Part shown: positions 25,727 through 36,843 of the stretch, one piece after another | Position numbering within the stretch: position 1 is the stretch's first letter | Layout of the letters: each line of letters begins with the position of its first letter | DNA from: Rostratula benghalensis | Taxonomy: Eukaryota > Chordata > Aves > Charadriiformes > Rostratulidae | DNA length: 64,000 nt | NCBI GenBank assembly: GCA_013399305.1 | Contig: VXAI01000118.1 | Span: 521,188-585,187, forward strand | Direction of reading: 5' to 3' | Made by a program: the position numbers and the translations under genes | The notes under the pieces: generated by a model | The model's database searches: none | Told to the model about the DNA's origin: nothing | Seen by the model: the letters and a program-made list of their open reading frames with translations, nothing else

Positions 25727-25960
25727 GGCTAATGGTTTTAAATTGAAAGAGAAGAAAGTCTTTCCTGTGAGGGTGGTGAGACAGTGGCTCAGGTTCCCCA
25801 GAGAAACTGTGGATGCCCCATCCCTGGAGGTGTTCAAGACCAGGCTGGATGGGGCTTTGAGCAACCTGGTCAGGTGGGAGATGTCCCTGCCCATGGCAAG
25901 GGGGTTGGAACTGGATGACTATTAAAGTCCCTTCCAACCCAAACCATCCTGTGATTCTGT
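25727..25960 (+). mobile_element. CR1 LINE 3' end fragment, sense
   Basis: It begins at GGCTAATGGTTTTAAATTG and runs through GTGAGGGTGGTGAGACAGTG, CCCTGGAGGTGTTCAAGACC and TCCCTTCCAACCCAAACC, ending in CCTGTGATTCTGT, a degenerate octamer. It is untranslated-region sequence, with no reverse-transcriptase part. Confidence 0.95.
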
Positions 25961-26563
25961 AAAAGGGCATAGTGGCACAGTGGTGCTAGAGGAGGCTGAT
26001 GTGGAAAGGGTGGGAAGGATGTTTTGAGTGGGAAGAGTGGGATGGACCAGGAGATGTGATGTCCTGGGGTTAGCTCCATTTTGGGGGCCGGTTCTTCATG
26101 ACATGGAACTTTTCACATGTCATATCTTACCTGCTGAAGGCAAAAACGTCAAGCAGATCTTTGGCTTTTACATTTTAAACATACCTTTAATGTTTCTGAA
26201 CTCATTGTGAACAAGTCTATCTGTCTTCCTGTCTGTGATGCTTTCTATGGATATCCTAGTATCAAGGTTGCCACAGGTTAGGAAACCCCCTCCAATTTCA
26301 GGAAAGACAGATCTCTAAGAAGAGTAATAGTTGATACCTACCCACATGATTGAAGATGTACCAAAATCTCCTCAGGCTGCTCCAAAATCCATCAAAGACA
26401 GCATAAAGACTCCAGCTGTGACCACCAGCCCTTGGATCAAGTCCTAAATGAAGCCATGTGAAGTACCTGTGGACAGAAGAAACACAGCCCTAAGTACACG
26501 ATGTGGTGAAGAAACGACATTTCCCAAACAGCAGGAAAACTGATTTAAAAAAAAAAAAAAAAA
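25961..26563. other. Unique non-coding DNA ending in an A17 run
   Basis: No recognisable gene. The last 17 known bases (26547-26563) are all A and lead directly into an assembly gap. A TGTCCTGG...CATGACA pair lies near 26062-26105, but it is too short to be an LTR. Confidence 0.5.
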
Positions 26564-26580
26564 NNNNNNNNNNNNNNNNN
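26564..26580. other. Assembly gap (17 N) at a homopolymer junction
   Basis: Seventeen undetermined bases lie between a run of 17 A and a G-rich run (GGGGGTGGGGGGG from 26581). The flanks suggest the gap comes from failure to read a long A/G low-complexity tract, so the true length is unknown. Any frame crossing it is meaningless. Confidence 0.98.
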
Positions 26581-28920
26581 GGGGGTGGGGGGGAAAGCCC
26601 AAAGAACAGAACAGCTCAGGCTTCCTCTGTGTCTGTTCTGTATGGCTCAGAAAGGGTAATACAGTACCAGGAGCCCTCATTTCTAAACATGACACAAGGA
26701 GCTGGAATTGGTGTTTACACAGTCATTTTAAGGAAGGAAGAGAGTTTAATTTCAGCAGCACCCCACATACACATGTGCCTGGATATCATTATTGGCAGGT
26801 GCATGTAATCACAAAAACACCAATCAAATAATAAAAACATTAAGTTTCAGCTCAAGATCAAAAGAATGAACCAAAACCTCTACCCTGGCGCAGCCTGATG
26901 TGTCAGCCACATGCCTCAATACCTATAGCTTCAAGATTACTCATTCCTCCAAGGCACATATGTTTGGATCTCTGGGAAGGCTGAGGAGCTTCTCCTCCTG
27001 GGCCCCCACCTGTAAAATCAGTCAGCAGCAGCGTTCTTGGGAATACTGCAGTAGAAACGGAGCTAAGGGAAATTTCTGGATGGTGAGGTCTTGTAAAGGG
27101 CAAAAGCCCAAGGAGCAGTACAACTTGGATAACCAATATGAGTGAGCAGATGATCAGCCATGCCTGCCGAGGGTTTGCACTACTCCTTTGGGGCTGAAGG
27201 TGGCTGAACAGGCCAACTGGGGACAGACGGTTGACAATGCAACATTATCAACAATGGGAGAGATGGTAGCACAGCACCAATCAAAAATAAATGTCCTTCC
27301 AAGGCTGGGGTCACATGCCCATCATTGAGGTAATTTTAAAACTAAATTAGGTAAGAAACTGAAGAAGACATAGCCTAGATCAGTCCTGCACTGGGTTCTC
27401 TAGGGGAAAGCTTGAGATAGGATTGTATAGTTTTTCCTCCCCAGTTCTAATTTCCATTAAGTGGGAGGCTTTAAGCCTGCTAAAACCAAAAGGCAACAGT
27501 TCTTTGAACTGTTTGGCTGAATGCTCCTCTCGTTTGCACCAGGAGAAGCATGGATTTAATTCCACAGCAGTCACTGGAGCTTGCACAGGGACTTGGGTCA
27601 GGAGCCTGCTTGATGTCCCTGTTGTGTCCCCTGCTCCAGCTTTCACACCGACGCTGCTCGAGTTTGTCCAATGCAGAGAGCAGCCGCTCCCTCACCCTAG
27701 GAAGGTTGGTCCCTGTCTTTGTCAGGCTGCGGTGCAGCGTGGCCTTACTCTTTCTAAACTAACTAGCTGCTGGCCACTGAAACTGGCGCTTTAGTCACTG
27801 AATTGCAGCTGCTTGGCACAGAGTGTCCAGACAGGCGAGGAAAAAAGGAAAGGGAGCAAGAGATTTGTGTGCATGGAGTCCAGGTCAACAGTGGTTTATT
27901 AAGTCCCATTAACCATATGGTCACGATTATAATAAAAGTCTGAGTTATGGCCAGTGACATGTGTAAACCACCCCCCCTCCTCAAACCCCGATATATATAT
28001 GATGGGTGTAGATTCAATGTGAACACAGATCTATATCACTGGGTTTTTTAACCCTTTCTGATCCCCAGGGGAAAGAAAGAAAGACATGATTGTACCCTAA
28101 GACTGCTAGCATCCTCTGGCTCAGCATAGCCTCTCAAAAGATACAGCCTCTCCTGCTGCTGCTCTCCATTCCTTCAAGGGCTTGCTGCAACAGCTTGGAT
28201 TGGGAGACTGCTGCTACACCACCAGACCCCAGTAAGTAGGATCCTTTTCCATGTACCAGCACAGGCCCAGCTCCTGCTCCCTCTCCACCAGCCTTGTGAA
28301 GAACTGGCGTGGCTCCTGCAGGCTCGCCCCTCACAGGGCGGGAGTAATTCGGAGCAGAATTTGGCCCTGCATATTGCTGAGCAGTTGTGTAATGAGTTCA
28401 CTCTGGACTGGAACACCTGCAGGCTAACTCTTATGGGTGAGAACATTCTTGATGCTGGGAAGACATCACATTTCTTTAGCACCACCCTCAGAAAGTGCTC
28501 ACAGTTACTTCACATAACTTTACTGACACGTAATGGCTTGACATGTGAGATGCAGAGGATCTTCAGCTATTTCATGAGCCGTGGTAAAAAGAGGCACTCA
28601 CTAACATTAAGCAATGACACTAGTAACAGAACTAGAATGAAAATTCAGAGCATGAATAGGAAGAAGCAGCAAAACTTTCTGATGTATTTTCCTGACCAGG
28701 CCAGAGAAGGCAACAAACAGTGAAAAGGAATATGCCATTTTAAAAATTCCTTCCATTTTTCCATTCATTGTGGGAGTTGTTAACCCCTGGAAGGATATTT
28801 AAATGTGTGAATTTTTCCTTTGGCAAAATTCCTTTGAAACAGAATGACAGAACTGTCTGTGAAGGGCAGTGACTCCTCCTGGGCTGCGCAATGTGGCTGC
28901 AAGCCCCCGGCTACCTTTGC
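26581..28920. other. Unique non-coding DNA
   Basis: About 2.3 kb with no recognised repeat family or exon. A short ATATATATAT run occurs near 27990. Open frames up to 123 codons exist on both strands, with no recognisable domain and no convincing splice sites. Confidence 0.5.
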
Positions 28921-28967
28921 CTGTGGCTGTGGGAGCCCACCTCACCCCCAGCCTCCCACAGCCACAG
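28921..28967. repeat. GC-rich perfect hairpin, 15 bp stem and 17 nt loop
   Basis: The left arm CTGTGGCTGTGGGAG (28921-28935) and the right arm CTCCCACAGCCACAG (28953-28967) are exact reverse complements. The loop is 17 bases. The stem is ten G:C pairs out of 15, so it should be stable in RNA or single-stranded DNA. No known miRNA is recognised, and the stem is shorter than a usual pre-miRNA. Confidence 0.85.
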
Positions 28968-30049
28968 ATGAAGGAGCCAGAGGAGCCATGCAGAGGCCAG
29001 GAGTCTTACAGAGCCCATGGTCACCCCAACACTGGTTCCTCCATCTCCTGCTGCCTTTCCCAGGCTGCAGCTGAGCCCTTTGGAGAGGCAGTGATACCGG
29101 CAGCTCTGCCGCGTTGGCTCTAGCTGCTTACCTTGAAGTCTCCAAGCCTATGAGAGAACTACAATGCAATTCACACTCTCTCCTGTCTTTCTAAGTGATT
29201 AATTTGCTGGGGAGGGTTCTCTTCTCTTGGTGCTCCCTCCTTAGCCTATGTGTGAGTGTCTCCTCCTCCCATGTGAACACACAACAGGGAAATCTCCAGC
29301 TCTTGTAAGCCAGTGCATGTCTGGTGGCACCTTGCCCCAGCAGAGGTTTTGGCCTGCTGGTCTTTTACCACAAACAATGATATTATAACAGATATTTCCA
29401 TTCCCTTGCTCTGAGGAGAATCAGAATCCGTCTCTTTGTGGTTTGGATACATCACCACTAAGGCATGGAAAAACTCTCCGTCTCCTTGTCATTGTTACAG
29501 GGATGATCTGAAAAGCAGAAGAATTTGTGCCCCGCTCTACACAAGGAGCAAGGTTGGTGGCAGGGAGCAGATGGGTGCAGCGAGGCATAGCCAGCATGGC
29601 AGTGGCTGGGGTGACTGTTGAGGAAGACATGGAAATTGGGGAAGATTATTTCTGCATGCAGCAGTGGTCATCATGCAAAGTCCCTGTGGGATGACACCTG
29701 GGCCTGTTCTCCCCTAGGGCATCTCAGCAGCCTGCAAAGCAAACACCTTGGCCAACCAGTTCCCAATACACCTTCATCATGCCTAAACCACGTACCCATC
29801 CATCCTTTCTCTGAGTGCAGCCACATGTCCGCTCTTAGCCCAAAGTCATGTAAAACTCAGCTGCTAGCACTTACACGAGCACCCCCTCCTGACACCCGCC
29901 CCTCCCCTCCCTTCAGCAGCTTCCTAAATCTCCATCCTGAGGAGTGATTTGCCTCGGGGACTCCAGTTCTGCTGGAGAAAGGCCCCAGTCAGGAGCAAAA
30001 CTCACCTTTCCATCACTGGGAGCTGGAGAGTTCCAGACAGCAAAGCCTA
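28968..30049. other. Unique non-coding DNA
   Basis: No recognisable gene, repeat family or RNA. A C-rich patch lies near 29880-29930. Confidence 0.5.
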
Positions 30050-30780
30050 GGACATAAATAAAAATTCGGTCGAGACAGCATTGGAAAGTGCCGGACTTGC
30101 AAAGAAATGACCTAAAAGGTAAAAGTCAAAGATAAATAAGAACAGTCCGTGTAAACTGTGTGCTCATCTTAACAATAAACAGAGCGGCTGCCTCAGAGAA
30201 ACTTGAAAGGGCTCCACTCCGCAAAGATGAATGGTTTGCTGGGACTGCTCCGGGCTCCGTTCGAGGGGCTTCGGCATGAGTAATTGGGTGTGAGAAGCGC
30301 TTGCTCACCAGGGCCGGAGCAGGCGAGCTCCAAGGAGGGGGAACGTGTAATGATGGCTGGGGTTATTTATCGTTCCGTTCGCTCATTAGCTTGGCATCAC
30401 CTTAAGCCTCCAGCCGCAGCACGTGACGGCTTTGAACTGGCGCCCCGGGTGTCGGGGACGCTGTGACATGCAGTTTTGATGTGTGCCCCGCAGCTCCCGT
30501 AGGATTTCCGCTCCCCACTCTGCTTGGCCCAGCCATCCAGCTGGGGATAAATCACCTTCCCCTCCTCACAACGGCCGGGGGGTTTATTGGTATTATCTAT
30601 CATTGTAGAGTCCTATTCTGGACGCGTGCAAGCTTACTGTCTCTCAACAGTGAGGGCAGGATTTCAGTGTGCTGGGAGAGCGAAAACACGGGGAGCTAAA
30701 GCCTCGTGGGCTTCCCCAGGCTTGCTATTCATCACAGGCGGCGTGCGAAACTGGAGACAGGCCGTGGGATGTAGCACGGC
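30050..30780. promoter_or_regulatory. Moderately CpG-rich block, candidate enhancer or cryptic promoter
   Basis: By eye I count roughly 38 CpGs over about 720 bases, clearly above the CpG-poor flanks but well below the island at 50.5 kb. It contains an E-box GCACGTGAC (about 30419-30427) and GATA-type sites (GGGATAAATC near 30544, TTATCTATC near 30594). No TATA box or splice donor is convincing. It looks like a regulatory or conserved non-coding element, but conservation cannot be judged from one sequence. Confidence 0.3.
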
Positions 30781-33700
30781 TGGCTTCTGCTGAAGGCAAG
30801 CTCAGCAGCCAAGCCTGTGCATGGGCTCTCCAGGCCAGCCCTGCTCTCTGTGGGTCCTGGCCAGACACCAGCTCAGATTGCACTCCGTTTATCTCCTCAA
30901 CAAGGGGAAATCTTTTTGCTGGTGCTGCCTGGCCTTTAGCAGTGCTGGGAAGACACAACACTAGAAGATAAGCCCAAGGAGAAAAGGGGAACTTGCAGAG
31001 AAACCATCCATCAGCCCAGGGATACCATCACCAGTCCAAAGGAGATGCACAAATGCCAGCTGACCACTTGCAAATATAACCAGTAACAGGGGACTTTGTC
31101 CAACACGTTACGGACTTCAGCAGACAGTCTGCACAAAAGCAGACTATCAGTATCAACATCTTGTCCCACTAGCCTACTTCATTCCTTTAATTTGACACCA
31201 ATAGTTCCCTAACCTAAAGAAAGCCTGAGTTTCAAGTGACAGACAAGGACCACAGTCTTTCTTAAGCCACCCTGATGTCACTTATGATCACGACAATGCG
31301 TCGTGTGACCACAACAAAATGCAAGCTCAGCATTTTCTACATTAGCAGAAGGATATCAAGAAAATACACCCTTGACTTGAGAGAGGTGAATAAGATCCCT
31401 AACTGAGCTGCAGTAGCATTTACACCATCCTTGTTCTTCTTCTAGCAGGTCTAGCCTGCTTGACTTCCCTTCACTTTCTATGAAGGAGAGTTGGACCACA
31501 TTCTGTGTTAATGGCTTGCTAGAGCACACTGCCTAGGGTGTACATCAGGAAAGTACCTACCAACAGAAACAGGCACATCATCAAACTTGTGGGTAGACAG
31601 ATCCCTTTCCTGACCTCCTACACTCCAGAAATCAGTATAAAATAATGGAATGAGAACTCAGTGGTAAAAGAAACATGGGAACTCCTCTCTTCCTCCTTTT
31701 TGGAAAAATAGCTAGTTAGCAAAAGCCAGTGCAAACAGCTTAATGTTTCAACATGCAGATAAAGGCAGCAAGCTTTGAGTTCTGCTGGGAGGAACCTCGA
31801 AAGTCCTCTGCTGAGAAATTCATGTGCTCGGACATGGAAAACCAGAGACCATAGACCTTTTAGAAGCTCCTAGTTGTTGGGAGAGAGCACACGTCCTTAC
31901 CTTGTACCCAACATAATAGGCTTAATGCAGAGAAAAGCATGGCTTGGCCATAAGGGCGAACACAATGTCAATGACATGTACAGGGTGATGGGTGTGAGGG
32001 GCATTAGAGGGCAAAACATGTGTTTTTAAAGCTGTGGACCCACTTGAAAATACCAGGTGGGTTTCCTGTGAGTGCTTACTTGTGAGGCATCACCCCAGCT
32101 TCTCTGGAGACAGCCAGAATTACAATGTTCCCAGATATTGTTCTTAGCATCCACCTTGGCACAACCATCCTGCAAATGCCTCTTCTGCCTTTCCAGCAGT
32201 TTGCAAGCTCTAGATAATGCTGATACTCAAACTTTTCCATTGACTGACTCCCTTCCCACCTTCCCATCCCAGCTCCATGCAACACAAGCAGCAGATCCCC
32301 TTTCTCGGTTTTTCTCCCATTTTTTCCTGTTATGCTTGATTCTGTCACATGCCCCACACATGTGCCAGTGTTTGGCCCCCCATGGCTTCAGGCAGGGGTG
32401 CACCCTTATTAACACACTCCCTGGCCCCAAAACTGATGTGCTCTGGGTGACAGTCCTGGCACCCCTCCTGCACCAGCAGAGAGGCTGGCAGGGACAGAGA
32501 AATCCAGGTTTGGCAAAGGCATTTGCCATTCCCTTCCTGCTCTCTGTGAATACACGTGGTGGGTCCACATCAGGCTCCCTCAGTTGCTCCACCTGGAGCC
32601 ATCCAGGCAAGTGTGGATATAGGGCCCAGGTATCCGGACCCCAGGGGGAGAAGAAGAGGCCCTGGAAGACTGCAGAAACAGAGTTTTCCAGCTGAAAAAC
32701 CCAAGTGCACCTCTCTGATGCTGGATGACGGACACATTAAAGGCATCTATTTCAGCTCCTTGGAGCCAGATGCCTCCTCCTTCCTCTGCTGGGCAGAAAG
32801 CCGGCTCAGCATGGAGTTTTCTCTCCCATTTCCTAGGCATGTCAGTCAAAGCCAGGCTCTTGGAAGTTCAAGCGTGGCCAAAAGGAAGCAGATTTCAAAA
32901 CACACCCCTCCCTCCATTCCCCCCTTCCTAGGCCTTTTGTTTCTAGTTCCCCCTCCTCCCATCAAAGAAAGAAACAAGAAAAGATTCTGGAGTCACCAAG
33001 CCATGATCTATCACTCTTTCAGGGGAGTTTCTTCTAATATTAATCAACACAAGCCTCCCTCCCCGCCTCCCCTGCCCCCAGGGAGCAGCGGGCTTGGAAA
33101 GCTCAAGCGAGTTTCGGATGGGTCTTGCGGCAAAATTCCTTAGTTCTCAGTTGAAGCGAGATGGTGTTGGGGCAGTTGCCAGGCTTTCTGAGATTCTTGG
33201 AAGATAAATGAAGTTCACTGCCTATTGCCTAGCACCATGAAAGCACAGGACACCCAGAAACTCCACTCTTTTCTGCAAAGCAACCAGCTTCTTCATCCTG
33301 TGAATTTGGGCTAGGGTCCCCACCTCATGGTAATCATCCTCAGTGAAGAAGGTGAGGCTCCAGCAGGGAGCTGGTGACACCTTCTGTATTTCTCTGGACT
33401 GGCTTGCAGAAGCATAAAGATTATCCTAAGTATGTCAGCTGCTGACAGACCACCGGGGGTGACACAGTGGTGACACAGAGTGAAAGTACAACTTCTCAGG
33501 CTACTTTTTACCCTTTGGGTCCCTCCCCTTGGTCTCTCACTCAGGGAACACCAGCAGAGCAACAGAGGAGTGAGCTGCTGTCTCCATGTGCCCAGCAGTT
33601 ATGGCTTTGTACTGGGTCATGAGGCCAATTTGGGATCTTTGGCGGGTGCAGATGGACTGAAGTGAGGTGGAGATATTACCTCGTCCTGCAGTCTCTCCCC

Positions 33701-35544
33701 CTGGTACAGCATGACCACCTCTGGTGTTAAGTTCTGCAGATGAGCCAAAGAATGTCCTCAGTAGCTGCCAAGTGGGACACCCCCATCCATGCAGTTCCAG
33801 ACGTGGGAAGGCCTCCCCTCGGGCTGGGGTTCTTGTCTCTAGATAGCAAGAGGCACACCAGGAACTCCCAGCTTCTGCTTACCAGGAGGTCAAGCAGGTT
33901 CCCAGTCAGGGTTTAATCTCCTGGGGAAGAAAGAAGAATATTTTCAGGTTTCCGAGTAACCTTAGAAGAGGCTCCTCTTCCCCCCCTCAGTATCTGGTTC
34001 CCATGCCATGCTCTTGGCTGAGGATTAATTCACTTTTTGCTGTGCCCATTATTGCAGAACACTATTTGCAAAATGTGGCACCCCTGCTGTTGATTTAATT
34101 TTGCCACTAGATTTACTCCATTCCATTAAAACCACAGTGAAGGTGCTCTAATCTTTCAGGAACCCTCTGCTGACTTCATGGACCTTGCAATGATCTCTGA
34201 TGTCAACATCCTTTTGGCTTTTCCTTTCTTCTCTTGTTTAGTTAAAGTAACAACAGTCATCACCGGCCACTAAGCTTCTGATTGTCTTAAAAGCACAACA
34301 GGCAAGAGGGACAGCAAAAGGGAACCTTCCAAAAACCTATATGAGAATCTGGGTGCCAAAGCATAAGCAGACCGCACCAGCTCTGAAGGATCACCAGAGA
34401 CTCCAAACAAGCCATGGTGGGGCTGCTGTCCAAAAAATTTGCTGATAAAATAGTGAGACCTCCTGCCCACCACTTTGGCTAAAGATAGCTAATTAATCTG
34501 ACAGATAAAGATGGTGACTTAAAACTCCTCCATTACTAAGAGTAGGGAGTGCCTCTTAACCCGTGTTCTTCTAAACCATACCCATGTTTGTGCTCACACT
34601 GGCTTGGAGAAGTCTCCATCTGATGGCAGGTGATCTGCTAACAAACCCTTTTGTACATTTCCAGCAATAAGTATGTCCTCTCTGGATCTTGATCTCCAGA
34701 ATGCTCTTGCTGTATTTTATTCACTCTTTTTTGTCTCAGTCTAAAGGGAGATGATTTCACACTCCCCAGATTCTGATTTTCACTCTCAATGTTTTATAAT
34801 TTAACCATGCAAGCTGACCGGTTTTTACCTTTTTCTGTTTTGCAAATATCAGACTAAAGAGTTATAAACATGAACACAATGTTGAGGACTAAGATGGAAT
34901 CATATTTGACCCCTTCTTTTTACTGAGATCAGGACTGCCAGGGAAAAAAGCATAATACTTCATGTACTTTTACTTTTTACTATGTGCAGTGAATATATTT
35001 CCGAGAAGACTCTTCTGTTGAGGCTCAGCTTGGAAGATTTTTGGTTGGATGTTTGAAAGACTTTCCAATAACTTTGGAGGAAAGTGCTGAAATTACATCA
35101 ATTTTGGTGAAAATACCCACAGAAAAATACTTCATATTGGAATTTTTTTCCAGTTATAGAAATTGTGCTGGAGTTTCAAAAATATTATCTTTATTTTTTT
35201 GTGTGTGTTCTCTTATTTAATTTTATTTATTTGGATCTTCTTGTTTCCAGTGTTTCATTGCACATCACCATAAGGACATCCTAGAGCCAGACTTAGAACT
35301 GGCATAAAGAGGACAGCAAATATAATGTAGAAAGGAAGGAAGTCAAAACAGCAGTTTGAAATTTGACATATTTCCAAAACTGGGAGCAGTATTTTCATGA
35401 AACAAAAGCATTTTCAAATGTCTGAAATGATCTTAAAATTCCACTTCACTGAAAATTATAAACATATTAGTTTTCATTTTTAGTTTAGTCAGAAAGGAAA
35501 CCCATCGGTGACAACATCTCCTACACAAGCATCTTTTGGAGGCC
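30781..35544. other. Unique non-coding DNA, pyrimidine-rich then AT-rich
   Basis: No repeat family is recognised. At 32.07-33.14 kb the plus strand is C/T-rich, which opens two overlapping frames of about 200 codons. Both start from GTG, have no recognisable domain and overlap in different frames, so they are compositional. From about 34.5 to 35.5 kb the sequence is AT-rich. Confidence 0.5.
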
Positions 35545-35566
35545 GACACAGCCTTCGGTCTGTGTC
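35545..35566. repeat. Small hairpin with a C(TTCG)G loop
   Basis: GACACAG (35545-35551) pairs with CTGTGTC (35560-35566). Inside is one C/T mismatch, then a C-G pair closing a TTCG loop (35553-35558). As RNA this would be the extra-stable cUUCGg tetraloop. It is short enough to be chance. Confidence 0.6.
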
Positions 35567-36792
35567 TTTAAGAAGGAGGGATGACAAGAGGCTGGCATGC
35601 TGTGGCTGTTAGCATTTCCAAGATGCTTTGTATTATGGCAGGACAGAAGAGTTGACAGTCTCTTCTTAGTTCTGTGGTTAGCTGGCTACAGGCATGCAGT
35701 CATTACTCTATATTAATGTGAGATGTGAACATTGTTTTGCTGGTTATAATTATTCTCCAAGTCGTACAACCTTAAAAATTACAGCTTTGGAGAATCTTTT
35801 TCTCTGTAGTTCTTCCTGGGAGTCCCTGCCTGGGTCGGTTCCCAATAATGAGATTTTCTAAGGGGGCTGGGAACGTATTGATTGATTTATTTGCTTTTGG
35901 ATGCTAATTAACTTTGATGTTCTGCAGCCACGCTCCTGGCTGCCATACTGCATGCAGGAGAACAGCAGGGCTGGGCCTCCGCTTAGGAGAAAGACCACAG
36001 CGGGGATCAGATGGGAGTGAGTGTCACTGGTTTGTGTTGCTTTTTGCTCTTAAGCCAGAAGGAGAAGCGCTTCTGAAGAGCCTTTCTTTTGACAAGATAT
36101 CCCAATGGACAGGAGCAGGGATGTCCCCACGCACCAGGCATTTATAGTATGGCCAAAGCGGAGGGAGATGCCTCAGTGTGGGGTTGACCTCCAGCGAACT
36201 GGGAGTGGGAACTTCTTGTGCCCCCACAGGCAGCTGTACCTTCTGGCAAAGGTTGTCCTGCAGCTGCCAGTGCCCCCAGCTTCCACCCTGACCAGAACAA
36301 AAGCAAGGCAAAGACATCTGAAACAATTGCTTAAGCAGTGATGAAAGGGATCAGCCTCCCTTTATCTCCACAAAAGACACTGTGTCATCAGTCTTTGCAC
36401 TGTATTTCAGCACTGTCCTCTCCACCGAGGGGCTGGGTGGCTGCACAAGCAGATGTGGTGATGGGTTCAGCACTCTTGAGTCTGAGGCTTGGATGAAAAC
36501 CAAGCTGCTTCTCTCACACAGGCAAGAGCCATCAACAGTGATGACCTGCAGTAATGCTCAGCTCTCGACAGGATCTGAACCAGAGCCTTCCCCTCCAACA
36601 CCAGAGCCCCTCAGCACACATTGGAAGGAGGTGCTGGAAAGCTTATAAGCACACCCAAACCCTGCCAGGCTTTGGGTTCATGCTGCTGTGGCACACTGAT
36701 CCCCGGGCCAGCAAAGGGAACTGAGATAGGAATGGAAGTGGCTAATGCCACATGCTGAAGTTCCCTCCTCAGCCCAACAGATTGATAGCCAT
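35567..36792. other. Unique non-coding DNA
   Basis: No recognisable gene or repeat. Short overlapping frames at 35.9-36.65 kb show no known domain. Confidence 0.5.
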
Positions 36793-36843
36793 TGGGGTTG
36801 GAACTCGAAGATCTTTAAGGTCAACCTGAACCATTCTATGATT
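36793..36843 (+). mobile_element. CR1 LINE, 3' tail only, sense
   Basis: About 50 bases match the extreme CR1 3' end: GGGGTTGGAACTCGAAGATC, TTTAAGGTCAACCTGAACC and the octamer ATTCTATGATT. It is heavily 5'-truncated and diverged. Confidence 0.75.

Noticed and set aside
26062..26105. TGTCCTGG ... CATGACA pair, like LTR ends
   Set aside because: Only about 44 bp apart, with no flanking duplication or internal sequence. Too short to be an LTR.
32072..33143. Two overlapping open frames of about 200 codons
   Set aside because: They start at GTG, overlap in different frames, and lie in C/T-rich sequence poor in stop codons. No splice sites, Kozak context or domain support a gene.
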